This document shows, piece after piece, positions 1 to 7,193 of a stretch of DNA of 8,345 bases. A program made the position numbers and the translations under genes. Under the pieces are notes generated by a model that was not told the DNA's origin, made no database searches, and was given only the letters and a program-made list of their open reading frames with translations. This DNA comes from Myxococcota bacterium (lineage in GTDB: Bacteria > Myxococcota > Polyangia > GCA-2747355 > JAKLHH01), in contig JAKLHH010000274.1 of the NCBI GenBank assembly GCA_022710245.1, forward strand, positions 1 to 8,345. The letters are read 5' to 3'. The stretch's first letter is position 1, and each line of letters begins with the position of its first letter.

Positions 1-206
1 GGCTGGTCGCGGCCGTGGTCAGCGCGCTCTGCCGCGAGACCGGGACGCCCGCGCCGTCGTGGGTTGCCGCGGTGGGCAGCCCTGTGCCCTTCTTCGCCTT
101 GCCGGCTCGCTCCTTTGCCCTCCGGGTGCGCCTGATGCTGGAGTCGCCGGCGCCCTTCCGGATCCGCAACGTGTTCGTCCCGGAGAACTACCTCGCGCGA
201 GCGTAG
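1..206 (+). CDS. C-terminal part of an unrecognised protein (5' end outside window)
   Basis: The reading frame is open from base 3 to the TAG at 204-206, giving 67 residues with strong G/C third-position bias, so this is most likely the tail of a gene beginning upstream of the window. An ATG at 15 is internal to the open frame, has no clear ribosome binding site, and is probably not the start. The tail ends in a pattern of the type [22 protein letters not shown]. I associate this kind of ending with small, poorly characterised bacterial proteins, but I cannot name the family with confidence. There is no cysteine cluster or ferredoxin-like motif, so it is not NuoI, and no membrane segments, so it is not NuoH. 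Those are the usual neighbours upstream of nuoJ. Being co-oriented with nuoJ but 263 bases away, it is probably a separate transcription unit. Confidence 0.6.
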   Translation, partial: LVAAVVSALCRETGTPAPSWVAAVGSPVPFFALPARSFALRVRLMLESPAPFRIRNVFVPENYLARA

Positions 207-421
207 CGGACCCAGGAGCAAGTCAGCGGGCCTGCCGCCATCGCCGCGGGAGCTCCCCAGGCGGTGCGCCTGACGCACGCCCGTTTCGCGCCGATCTTGA
301 GACACACGTTCCCGGTTGCTCGCCCGGCCGCATCGGTCAAGCTTGGTCTCTGTACCAGAGCTGGATCGTGGGTGGAGGCAGGGGGCCTCTCGCGCGGGTC
401 TGCGCGAGGTAGGGGCTGGTC

Positions 422-457
422 GACGGGGGCGACGGGGTCAACGGGGTCTACGGGCGG
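422..457 (+). repeat. Degenerate 9-base tandem repeat, about four units
   Basis: Four consecutive 9-base units read GACGGGGGC, GACGGGGTC, AACGGGGTC and TACGGGCGG. The core NACGGGGTC is nearly perfect in the two middle units and degenerate in the outer ones. The block ends 12 bases before the nuoJ start codon and immediately before its ribosome binding site, so it lies in the likely 5' leader of the operon. It may be simple slippage in GC-rich DNA. Unit-number changes would alter the leader length but not the reading frame of nuoJ. Confidence 0.6.
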
Positions 458-459
458 GC

Positions 460-465
460 GGAGGG
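460..465 (+). promoter_or_regulatory. Ribosome binding site of nuoJ
   Basis: GGAGGG at 460-465 is a strong Shine-Dalgarno match, with its GGAGG core five bases before the GTG at 470. It decides the nuoJ start in favour of this GTG, because no ATG gives a full-length NuoJ. Confidence 0.75.
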
Positions 466-469
466 ACGG

Positions 470-979
470 GTGGGGCCGGTCTTCTACGTCACGAGCGCGG
501 TGGTCCTGCTGGCGACGCTCCTCGCGATCACGCGGCGCAACGCCGTCCACGCGCTCCTCTACCTCGTCGTCTCCCTGCTCGGCACCGCGCTCGCGCTGTT
601 TCTCCTCGGCGCGCCCTTCGCGGCCGCGCTCGAGGTGATCATCTACGCCGGCGCCATCATCGTCCTCTTCCTCTTCGCGGTGATGATGCTCGACCTCGGT
701 CGCGAGGGGGTCGCGCGCGAGGGCCGCCTCCTGCGCCCGCGCACCTGGGCCGGCCCGGCGCTGCTCGCCGCGGCGCTCGGCGCCTTGCTGGTCGTCGTCC
801 TCGCGCGCCCCCAGGGGCTGCCGCCCGGCTTCGCTCGCCCGCTCGGCCCCGAGGCGGTGGGGCGGGCGCTCCTCGGCCCCTACCTGATCGGCGTCGAGCT
901 CGCCTCGCTGCTGCTCCTCGCCGGGCTGGTCGGCGCCTATCACCTGAGCCGTCCGCGGCGGGGCGAGGCCGAGCCATGA
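470..979 (+). CDS. nuoJ: NADH-quinone oxidoreductase subunit J (ND6 family)
   Basis: NuoJ is a membrane subunit of complex I that sits between the quinone-binding end (NuoH/NuoA) and NuoK, where redox energy is passed to the proton-pumping modules. The product has 169 residues, within the usual bacterial range, and starts at GTG behind a strong ribosome binding site. Five hydrophobic segments are visible: about residues 4-20, 28-46, 53-74, 93-111 and 137-157. The third carries the family signature [15 protein letters not shown] with Glu55, Tyr59 and Gly61. It corresponds to the conserved TM3 helix whose pi-bulge changes during the catalytic cycle in structural studies of complex I. The stop overlaps the nuoK start in an ATGA (976-979), indicating translational coupling. 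Identification is firm from sequence and gene order. Confidence 0.96.
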   Translation: MGPVFYVTSAVVLLATLLAITRRNAVHALLYLVVSLLGTALALFLLGAPFAAALEVIIYAGAIIVLFLFAVMMLDLGREGVAREGRLLRPRTWAGPALLAAALGALLVVVLARPQGLPPGFARPLGPEAVGRALLGPYLIGVELASLLLLAGLVGAYHLSRPRRGEAEP

Positions 980-1284
980 GCCCGCCCTCCCCGCTCGCCG
1001 GCCTGCTCCTCGCGGCCGCCCTCCTCGCGCTCGGCCTCTGCGGGCTCCTCGCCCGGCGCAACCTCCTCTTCATGCTCCTCTCCGTCGAGGTGATGCTGAA
1101 CGCTGCCGGGCTCGCCTTCGTCTCGGCCGGCGCGCACTGGGGCCGCGCCGACGGCCAGGTGCTCTTCATCTTCATCCTCACCGCGGCGGCGGCCGAGCTC
1201 GCCGTCGGGCTCGCGCTCGTCCTGCTCCTCAACCGGCGACAGCGCGACCTCGACAGCGACGCGGCCACCTCGCTCCGGGACTGA
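976..1284 (+). CDS. nuoK: NADH-quinone oxidoreductase subunit K (ND4L family)
   Basis: NuoK is the small three-helix membrane subunit of complex I lying between NuoJ and NuoN, and it contributes to the proton translocation path. The product has 102 residues, the normal length. Three transmembrane helices span about residues 7-25, 30-51 and 62-84. The two membrane glutamates that are essential in E. coli NuoK (Glu36 and Glu72) are present here as Glu38, in the motif [13 protein letters not shown], and Glu74, in the motif [13 protein letters not shown]. The start ATG overlaps the nuoJ stop by four bases, and the stop is separated from the nuoL GTG by a single base. The C-terminus is polar, ending in Arg- and Asp-rich residues. 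Confidence 0.97.
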   Translation: MSPPSPLAGLLLAAALLALGLCGLLARRNLLFMLLSVEVMLNAAGLAFVSAGAHWGRADGQVLFIFILTAAAAELAVGLALVLLLNRRQRDLDSDAATSLRD

Positions 1285-1285
1285 C

Positions 1286-3199
1286 GTGCGCGCGCTCTCC
1301 TCGCTGCTCCCGCTCCTCCCCGCGCTGCCGCTCGCCGGCGCGCTCGCGCTCGGCGCCGGCGGCCCGCGCCTCGGGCGGCGCGTGACGGCGCTCGTCGGCG
1401 TCGGCTCGGTGGCGCTCGCGGCCGCCCTCGCCCTCGCGCTGGCGGTCGCCTTCCTCGTCGCGCCCCCGGCGGACGGCGCGCACCGCCAGGAGCTCTGGCG
1501 CTGGCTCTCGGTCGGCGGGCTCCAGCTCCGCTTCGCGCTGCTCCTAGACCCGCTCTCGCTGGTGATGGTGCTGGTCGTCAGCGTGGTCGGCGCGCTGATC
1601 CACCTCTACTCGGTCGAGCACATGGCGGCGGACGTCGGCTTCACCCGCTTCTTCGCCTCGATGAACCTCTTCGTCGCCTCCATGCTGGTGCTGGTCCTCG
1701 CCGACGACCTCGCGCTCCTCTTCTTCGGCTGGGAGGGCGTGGGGCTCTGCAGCTTCCTCCTCATCGGCTTCTGGTACGAGGACCCGGCGAACGCCCGCGC
1801 GGCCCGCAAGGCCTTCGTCGTCACCCGCGTCGGCGACGCGGCGATGCTGGTCGGCATCATCCTCCTCGCGGTGCAGCTCGGCACGCTGCAGCTCGCGTCG
1901 CTCACCCTGCGCGCGGTGGCGAGCTGGCCGATGGGCACCGCGGCCCCGACGCTGGTCGCCGCGCTGCTCCTGCTCGGCGCGGTGGGCAAGTCGGCGCAGC
2001 TCCCGCTGCAGACCTGGCTCCCCGACGCGATGGCCGGCCCCACGCCGGTCTCCGCGCTGATCCACGCCGCGACCATGGTCACCGCCGGCGTCTACCTGAT
2101 CGCGCGCCTGCATGGCCTCTTCGAGCTCGCGCCCGCGGTCCTCGTCGCCGTGGCGGTCATCGGCGCGGCGACGCTCCTCCTCGCCGGCGCCGCCGCCCTC
2201 GCCCAGCGCGATCTCAAGCGCGCGCTCGCCTACTCGACCATCAGCCAGCTCGGCTACATGTTCGTCGCGCTGGGCGTCTCCGCCTGGTCCGCGGCGATCT
2301 TCCACCTGACGACGCACGCCTGCTTCAAGGCGCTCCTCTTCCTCGCCGCCGGGGTGGTCCTGCAGGCGACCCACGAGCACGACCTCGATCGCATGGGCGG
2401 GCTCCGGCGCAGGCTGCCGCTCACCTTCTGGACCTTCCTCATCGGGGCGGCCTCCCTGGCCGGGCTGCCCCTCGTCACCGCCGGCTTCTACAGCAAGGAC
2501 CTGATCCTCTGGTCGGAGTGGACGGCGCGATCAGGGGGCGCGGTGCTCTGGGGCACGGGGCTCGTCGGCACGCTGCTGACCGGGCTCTACGCCTTCCGCC
2601 TGGTCTTCCTGGTCTTCCTCGGCGAACCGCGCGCCGACCGGCCGGTGACCTACCGTCCGACGTGGCGCGTCTCCGTCCCGCTCGTCACCCTGGCCGCGCT
2701 CTCGATCCTGGCCGGCCTCCTCGACCTCCCGACGGCCCTGGTCGCGCGGCCGCTGCTCGCGCGCTTCCTGCAGCCGGTGCTGCCCGCCGCCGCGAGTGAG
2801 GTGCACGGCGCCGCCACCGAGGTCGTGTTCCTCGCCATCGGCGGTCTGACGGCGCTCCTCGCGGTCGCGCTCGCCGCGCGCTGGTTCCTCGGGCGCACCA
2901 TCACGGTGGACGAGCAGAGCCCGTCCGGGCTGCCGGGAGTGCCCGCGGCGCTGCAGCGGCTCTGGGGCGAGGGCTGGGGCTTCGATCGCCTCTACGACAC
3001 GCTGCTCGTGCGGCCCCTCGCCGCGCTGACCCGCGCGCTCTCCGGCGACCCTCTGGATGGCTTCTTTCGCGGGCTCGCGTCAGGCGCGCGACTCCTCCAC
3101 CTCGCGCTGCGCCAGACCCAGCGTGGCCGCCTGCGCTGGGCCGTGGCGGCGCTCGCGGCCGGCGCCGTGCTCCTCGTCGCCCTGGCGGTGCTGCGATGA
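1286..3199 (+). CDS. nuoL: NADH-quinone oxidoreductase subunit L (ND5 family)
   Basis: NuoL is the distal antiporter-like proton-pumping subunit of complex I. The product is 637 residues, typical for the family (E. coli about 613). It has the full set of hydrophobic helices and a C-terminal extension. That extension has an amphipathic stretch around residues 550-600, corresponding to the long lateral helix, and a final membrane anchor at about 617-636. Key residues align by motif: Glu150 in FGWEGVGLCSFLLIG (E. coli Glu144), Lys235 in GAVGKSAQLPLQTWLPDAM (Lys229), the QRDLKR loop with Lys311, His344 and Lys348 in HACFKALLFL, and Lys404-Asp405 in GFYSKDLI (Lys399). Translation begins at a GTG one base after the nuoK stop, so it probably relies on coupling. 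The stop overlaps the nuoM ATG in an ATGA. Nothing appears truncated or missing. Confidence 0.97.
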   Translation: MRALSSLLPLLPALPLAGALALGAGGPRLGRRVTALVGVGSVALAAALALALAVAFLVAPPADGAHRQELWRWLSVGGLQLRFALLLDPLSLVMVLVVSVVGALIHLYSVEHMAADVGFTRFFASMNLFVASMLVLVLADDLALLFFGWEGVGLCSFLLIGFWYEDPANARAARKAFVVTRVGDAAMLVGIILLAVQLGTLQLASLTLRAVASWPMGTAAPTLVAALLLLGAVGKSAQLPLQTWLPDAMAGPTPVSALIHAATMVTAGVYLIARLHGLFELAPAVLVAVAVIGAATLLLAGAAALAQRDLKRALAYSTISQLGYMFVALGVSAWSAAIFHLTTHACFKALLFLAAGVVLQATHEHDLDRMGGLRRRLPLTFWTFLIGAASLAGLPLVTAGFYSKDLILWSEWTARSGGAVLWGTGLVGTLLTGLYAFRLVFLVFLGEPRADRPVTYRPTWRVSVPLVTLAALSILAGLLDLPTALVARPLLARFLQPVLPAAASEVHGAATEVVFLAIGGLTALLAVALAARWFLGRTITVDEQSPSGLPGVPAALQRLWGEGWGFDRLYDTLLVRPLAALTRALSGDPLDGFFRGLASGARLLHLALRQTQRGRLRWAVAALAAGAVLLVALAVLR

Positions 3200-4695
3200 T
3201 CCTGGTCTGGCTCCTCGCCATCCCCCTCGGAGCGGGCCTGCTCGCCTGGCTCCTCGGCCGCCGCGCCCCGCTGGCGGCGCGCTGGGTCTCGCTCGCGGCG
3301 CTCGCCGTGGACCTCGCGCTCGCGCTCCGCCTCTGGGCCCAGCACCCCGCGCTCGACCTGCGCCGGGGCTGGTGGCTCGCCGGCATCGCGCGGCCGTGGA
3401 TCCCCGCGCTCGGCGTCCGCTTCGAGCTCGCGGCCGACGGCCTCAGCCTGCTCCTCGTCGTCCTCACCCTGACGCTCGGCCTCCTCGCGGTGCTCGCCTC
3501 CTGGAGCGAGGTGCGCGAGCGCGTCGGCTTCTTCCACTTCAACCTGCTCTGGATCCTGACCGGCGTCCTCGGCGTCTTCCTCGCGCTCGACCTCTTCCTC
3601 TTCTACGTCTTCTGGGAGCTGATGCTGGTCCCGATGTACTACCTGATCGGGATCTGGGGTCATGAGGACCGCGTCCGCGCGGCGCTGAAGTTCTTCCTCT
3701 TCACGCAGGCCAGCGGCCTCGCGATGCTGGTCTCCATCGTCGCGCTCGGCTTCGTCCACCGCGCGCTCACCGGCCGCTTCAGCCTCGACTACCTCTCGCT
3801 GCTCCGCGTCGGCGTGCCGCTGCCGCTGCAGGCGCCGCTCCTCCTCGGCTTCGCGCTCGCCTTCGCCGTGAAGCTCCCGGTCGTGCCGCTCCACACCTGG
3901 CTCCCCGACGCGCACACCGAGGCCCCGACGGGCGGCAGCGTGATCCTCGCGGGCCTGCTGCTGAAGACCGGGGCCTACGGCTTCCTGCGCTTCGCCATCC
4001 CGCTCTTCCCCGAGGCCGCGCGCAGCTTCGCGCCGATCGCGGTCTGGCTCGGCGTCGCCGGCATCCTCTACGGCGCGGTGCTCGCCGCCGGCCAGCGCGA
4101 CCTCAAGCGCCTGGTCGCCTACTCCAGCGTCAGTCACCTCGGCTTCGTCCTCCTCGGTATCTTCTCCTTCGACGAGCGGGCGACCCAGGGCGCGGTGCTC
4201 GAGCTGATCTGCCACGGGTTCAGCACCGGCGGCCTCTTCCTCCTGGTCGGCATGCTGCAGGAGCGCACGGGCACCCGTGACCTCGACCGCCTCGGCGGGC
4301 TCTTCTCGGTGACGCCGCGCCTCGGGCAGGCCGCCACGGTCCTCGCGCTGGCCACCCTCGGCCTCCCCGGGCTCGGCAACTTCGCCGCCGAGCTGCTGAT
4401 CCTGCTCGGGGCCTTCCGCGGGCACCCGGTGGCGGTCGCGCTCGCCTCCGCGGGGCTGGTCGCCGCGATGATCTACGCGCTGCGCCTCTTGCAGGGGGCC
4501 TTCCACGGGCCGAACCGCGAGGGCTGGCGGCTCGCGGACCTGCGCCCGCGCGAGGGGCTGATGCTCCTCGCCGTGGTCGCCGTCCTCCTCTGGCTGGGGC
4601 TGGCGCCGCAGCCCGTCCTCGACCGCAGCGCGCCCTTCGCCGCGCTCTTCGCGCGCCCCGCGCTCGGCCTCCGCCTGCCCGGAGCCGGGCGATGA
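3196..4695 (+). CDS. nuoM: NADH-quinone oxidoreductase subunit M (ND4 family)
   Basis: NuoM is the middle antiporter-like proton-pumping subunit of complex I. The product has 499 residues, close to the usual 490-510, and is hydrophobic throughout with about 14 predicted helices. Conserved residues are in place: Glu141 in FWELMLVPMYYLIG (E. coli Glu144), Lys226 in FAVKLPVVPLHTWLPDAHTE (Lys234), Lys257 in LLLKTGAYG (Lys265), the QRDLKRLVAYSSVSHLGF loop at 300-317, His340 in CHGFSTGGLFLL, and Glu399 in GNFAAELLIL (Glu407). Both ends overlap their neighbours by four bases (ATGA with nuoL and with nuoN). Two short pieces of this gene, 3243-3286 (residues 17-30) and 3756-3797 (residues 188-200), recur fused together near 7194-7279. 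The gene itself is intact and is clearly the parent copy. Confidence 0.97.
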   Translation: MILVWLLAIPLGAGLLAWLLGRRAPLAARWVSLAALAVDLALALRLWAQHPALDLRRGWWLAGIARPWIPALGVRFELAADGLSLLLVVLTLTLGLLAVLASWSEVRERVGFFHFNLLWILTGVLGVFLALDLFLFYVFWELMLVPMYYLIGIWGHEDRVRAALKFFLFTQASGLAMLVSIVALGFVHRALTGRFSLDYLSLLRVGVPLPLQAPLLLGFALAFAVKLPVVPLHTWLPDAHTEAPTGGSVILAGLLLKTGAYGFLRFAIPLFPEAARSFAPIAVWLGVAGILYGAVLAAGQRDLKRLVAYSSVSHLGFVLLGIFSFDERATQGAVLELICHGFSTGGLFLLVGMLQERTGTRDLDRLGGLFSVTPRLGQAATVLALATLGLPGLGNFAAELLILLGAFRGHPVAVALASAGLVAAMIYALRLLQGAFHGPNREGWRLADLRPREGLMLLAVVAVLLWLGLAPQPVLDRSAPFAALFARPALGLRLPGAGR

Positions 4696-6158
4696 GCGGC
4701 CAGGACCTCCTCTCGCTGGCGCCGCTCCTCGCGCTCGCCGCGAGCGCGGTGCTGCTGGTCGTGGTCACCGCGGTCCGTCGAGACCACGCCGCCGCGCTGC
4801 TCGTGGCCCGCGGCGGGCTGCTGGTGGCGCTGGCGCTGCTCCCGGCCGCCAGCGCGCTCGCCCCGCGCCAGGTGGGCGGGCTGCTCATCCTCGACGGCTT
4901 CACCACCTTCTTCACCGGGCTCCTCGCGGCCATCGCCCTCGCCGTCGACCTCCTCTCCAGCGTCACGCTCCGCCGCGGCGTCGAGCCGCCCGAGGAGCTG
5001 CACCTGCTCGTCCTCCTCGCCACCCTCGGCGGCGTGGTCCTTACGGCCGCGGCTCACTTCGCCGCGCTGCTCCTCGGCTTCGAGACGCTGAGCGTGAGCC
5101 TCTTCGCGCTGATCGGCTATCGCCGCAGCGATCGCCGGGGCGTCGAGGCCGCGCTGAAGTACCTCATCCTCTCCGCGGCCTCCTCGGCGCTCCTCGCCTT
5201 CGGCATGGCGCTCGTCTACGCCGCCCTGGGCACGATGGCGCTCCCCGAGCTCGCCGCCCTGCTCAGGACCGGCGCCGCGCGCGGCCCGCTGGTGCCTGCC
5301 GGCGTGGCGCTGATGCTGGTCGCTATCGGCTTCAAGCTCGCGCTGGTCCCCTTCCACCTCTGGACACCCGACGTCTACCAGGGCGCGCCGGCGCCCATCT
5401 CGGCGCTGATCGCCACCGCGTCGAAGGCCGCGGTCTTCGCGCTGCTCCTGCGCTTCCTCGGCGGCCTCGGCGCCGGCCAGCAGCGCGGGCTGCTCCTCGG
5501 GCTCAGCCTGCTCGCCGGGCTCTCCATGCTGGCCGGCAACCTCCTCGCGCTCCTCTCGACCAACGTCAAGCGCCTCCTCGCCTACTCGTCGATCGCCCAC
5601 CTCGGCTACCTGCTGATCGCCTTCCTCGGCGGCGGCCCGCTCGGGCTCGAGGCCGCGGCGTTCTACCTGACCGCGTACGCGGTCACCATCCTGGCCGCGT
5701 TCGGCGTGGTCACGCTGCTCTCCGACGGCGCAGGCCGGGATGAGGCGACGGGGGCCGACTTCGAGGCCGAGGAGCTGGAGGACTACCGCGCGCTCTACTG
5801 GCGCCGGCCGTGGCTCGCCGCGGTGCTGACCGGCGCGCTCCTCTCCCTCGCCGGCATCCCGCTCACCGCGGGGTTCATCGGCAAGTTCTACGTCCTCGCG
5901 GCCGGCGTCGGCGGCGCGCACTGGGCGCTCGTCGCCGCGCTGGTCGTGGCGAGCGCGATCGGGCTCTTCTACTACCTGCGCGTGGTGGTGGTGATGTTCG
6001 CGCCCGTGGGCGACGGCGCCCCTCGACCCGCCTTCCGCGCGCTGCCCCTCGCGGCGGGCCTGCTCGTCGCCGGCCTCGGGCTGCTGGTGGTGCTGCTCGG
6101 CGTGCTCCCGGGCCCTGCCCAGACGCTGATCCGGCTCACGGTGGCACCGATCCGCTGA
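4692..6158 (+). CDS. nuoN: NADH-quinone oxidoreductase subunit N (ND2 family)
   Basis: NuoN is the proximal antiporter-like proton-pumping subunit of complex I, next to NuoK. The product has 488 residues, matching the family (E. coli 485). Conserved features are Glu131 in LLGFETLSVSLFALIGY (E. coli Glu133), Lys215 in GFKLALVPFHLWTPDVYQGAP (Lys217), Lys245 in ATASKAA (Lys247), the NVKRLLAYSSIAHLGYLLI loop at 291-309, and Lys398 in TAGFIGKFYVL (Lys395). The start ATG overlaps the nuoM stop, with GGAG at 4681-4684 seven bases upstream. One feature stands out: a hydrophilic, acidic loop at about residues 344-366, between two hydrophobic helices, containing seven Glu or Asp residues in its second half. 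This is the last nuo gene of the operon; what follows is unrelated. Confidence 0.97.
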   Translation: MSGQDLLSLAPLLALAASAVLLVVVTAVRRDHAAALLVARGGLLVALALLPAASALAPRQVGGLLILDGFTTFFTGLLAAIALAVDLLSSVTLRRGVEPPEELHLLVLLATLGGVVLTAAAHFAALLLGFETLSVSLFALIGYRRSDRRGVEAALKYLILSAASSALLAFGMALVYAALGTMALPELAALLRTGAARGPLVPAGVALMLVAIGFKLALVPFHLWTPDVYQGAPAPISALIATASKAAVFALLLRFLGGLGAGQQRGLLLGLSLLAGLSMLAGNLLALLSTNVKRLLAYSSIAHLGYLLIAFLGGGPLGLEAAAFYLTAYAVTILAAFGVVTLLSDGAGRDEATGADFEAEELEDYRALYWRRPWLAAVLTGALLSLAGIPLTAGFIGKFYVLAAGVGGAHWALVAALVVASAIGLFYYLRVVVVMFAPVGDGAPRPAFRALPLAAGLLVAGLGLLVVLLGVLPGPAQTLIRLTVAPIR

Positions 6159-6611
6159 GGCGCCGCCAGCTGCCCGTCTGTTCGAGGCGGTGCCGGGCGT
6201 GGGATCCTTCGGGTTCCGCTTGGAGGACCGGTCGCGGTACACCGAGGTCTTCCTCCGAACGAAGGCCGATCCCATCACCAACCCCTTTCGCGCCATCGCT
6301 GAGGGCGTCGTGGAGCGCGAGGTGCACGACCCCGACGAGGTGAACTGGCCAGGCTAGTGCCGGTCGTGGACTTCGCCACCTCGGTCAGGTTCGACCTCGA
6401 CGCAAGGCGAGACACCACCCCCTGGTATCTCCGCGCTGGCGGGGGTTGGGCTATACGGCGCCGCTCGCTGAAGCAGCGATCTGGTCGTTGCCTGAGGGCG
6501 CGCTCAGCACACCTGTGAATACGATGCACACCCGGCGTCGTTTCGCGCCGAGCAGGATCACTGATCCGCGCCCCTCCGGCTCGGGCACGCGTCCTGCACA
6601 GGCACGGGTCC
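6159..6611. other. Region after the nuo operon without a secure gene
   Basis: This 453-base stretch lies between nuoN and the putative lipoprotein gene. Its first part carries an unrecognised open frame with coding-like codon use ending at 6357, described separately. A GTG at 6357-6359 overlaps that TAG and opens a second frame of 53 codons to a TGA at 6516-6518. Its first half looks protein-like, but its second half is rich in Arg and Ser and probably not coding. No hairpin followed by a T-tract marks the end of the nuo operon. TACGAT at 6520-6525 resembles a -10 element but has no well-spaced -35, so I do not call a promoter for the downstream gene. Confidence 0.45.
6175..6357 (+). pseudogene. 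Unrecognised open frame or gene remnant after nuoN
   Basis: A frame open from inside nuoN runs to a TAG at 6355-6357. From about 6175 it has strong G/C third-position bias and normal protein composition: mixed charged and hydrophobic residues, with stretches such as FGFRLEDRSRYTEVFLRTKA and a C-terminus ending NWPG. No ATG start exists. GTG codons at 6190 and 6199 are possible starts (55 or 52 residues) but lack good ribosome binding sites. It may be the 3' remnant of a larger gene whose front was lost next to nuoN, or a small intact gene. I do not recognise the family. A GTG at 6357 overlaps the stop, which would permit coupling to a second small frame, but that frame looks weak. Confidence 0.35.
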
Positions 6612-7193
6612 ATGAACCTCCACTGCCGTCACCTGATCGCTCCCCTCTGCCTCCTCTCCATCTCTGGCTGCATCGGCGGGACGCCGTACGGCCAGGCCTT
6701 CCACACCGGTTACAGCGCGCACAGGCACACGCACCGGCACACGTCCGCTGGCGACGCGATCCTGGCGTTCGGCTTTCTGGTCGACGCGCTCGCCGCGTGG
6801 CAATCGAGGGTCGAGCCGGCGCCTCCGGTACACATCGACCCCGCGCGCGAGGCCGCGGTCGTGGCGAAGATGCGGCAGATCCGCTGGGCCGAGCGCCCCG
6901 CCGCGGAGCGCGAGCTCCTGCTGGGCCGCTGCGCGGAGCTGCACCGGCGCCTGACCACTGCCCCTGGGGACCACGCCGCCTGCCCGACGCTCGCTTGTTT
7001 CCAGGAGACCTGCCGGGACCTCAGCCCCGAAGTGGTTCGTTGCCTCGACCCCGGGGTGCGGCGACGCGAGCAGGCAGCGTGCTCCTCGGCCTTCGCGTCC
7101 GAGGACCAGCGCGCAGCGGATCGTATGAACGCCGTGCTGGGCCGCTGCTGGTCCCGAGGCTCAGAGCCAGGGCAGCACAGCGCTAGGCTCTAG
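6612..7193 (+). CDS. Putative cysteine-rich lipoprotein, unknown function
   Basis: The product has 193 residues and is not a family I recognise. The N-terminus is a plausible lipoprotein signal: a short polar start with Arg6 and His7, a hydrophobic core at 8-17, and the lipobox Ile17-Ser18-Gly19-Cys20. The mature protein would therefore be anchored to a membrane by Cys20 and lie outside the cytoplasm. Just after the anchor come a histidine-rich segment (His31, and a duplicated HRHT at 37-44) and a hydrophobic stretch at about 49-62. The rest is a probably helical, charged domain with seven further cysteines (107, 124, 129, 134, 144, 157, 179) that could form disulfides. The ATG follows only a weak GGG-type ribosome site. 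It is separated from nuoN by about 450 bases and looks independent of complex I. The TAG stop lies within a hairpin and immediately before a nuoM-derived fragment, so its 3' end may have been altered. Confidence 0.65.
   Translation: MNLHCRHLIAPLCLLSISGCIGGTPYGQAFHTGYSAHRHTHRHTSAGDAILAFGFLVDALAAWQSRVEPAPPVHIDPAREAAVVAKMRQIRWAERPAAERELLLGRCAELHRRLTTAPGDHAACPTLACFQETCRDLSPEVVRCLDPGVRRREQAACSSAFASEDQRAADRMNAVLGRCWSRGSEPGQHSARL
6720..6743 (+). repeat. 12-base tandem duplication encoding HRHT twice
   Basis: Two adjacent 12-base units, CACAGGCACACG and CACCGGCACACG, differ at one base and encode His-Arg-His-Thr twice (residues 37-44 of the putative lipoprotein). The synonymous difference shows that the duplication is not brand new. 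The repeat creates a cluster of alternating histidines near the membrane anchor. Confidence 0.7.

Larger units (their letters stand above)
207..469. other. Intergenic region upstream of nuoJ
   Basis: This gap separates the upstream gene from nuoJ and should contain the promoter of the nuoJKLMN operon unless transcription reads through. I see no convincing -35/-10 pair. Small inverted repeats are visible: CTCTG-tac-CAGAG around 348-360, and TCGCGC (390-395) with GCGCGA (402-407) around a six-base loop. No T-tract follows either, so they are not canonical intrinsic terminators. Open frames crossing this gap into nuoJ on either strand look like composition-driven shadows. Confidence 0.5.

Noticed and set aside
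386..410. Hairpin TCGCGC/GCGCGA as a terminator of the upstream gene
   Set aside because: The stem is only six pairs and is not followed by a T-tract. Such inverted repeats are common by chance at this GC content.
316..1284. Long plus-strand frame running through nuoJ into nuoK with an upstream start
   Set aside because: Only the nuoK part, from 976, has real protein character. The upstream part is Arg/Ala/Gly-rich out-of-frame translation of nuoJ.
2992..4506. Minus-strand open frame of 504 codons opposite nuoL/nuoM
   Set aside because: Its product is an almost uninterrupted mix of Glu, Arg, Gly, Ala and Asp, the typical antisense shadow of GC-rich membrane-protein genes. The plus strand carries unmistakable nuoL and nuoM.
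4473..6296. Minus-strand open frame of 607 codons opposite nuoN
   Set aside because: It has the same Glu/Arg/Gly-rich shadow composition, with no recognisable domain, and it lies across the intact nuoN gene.
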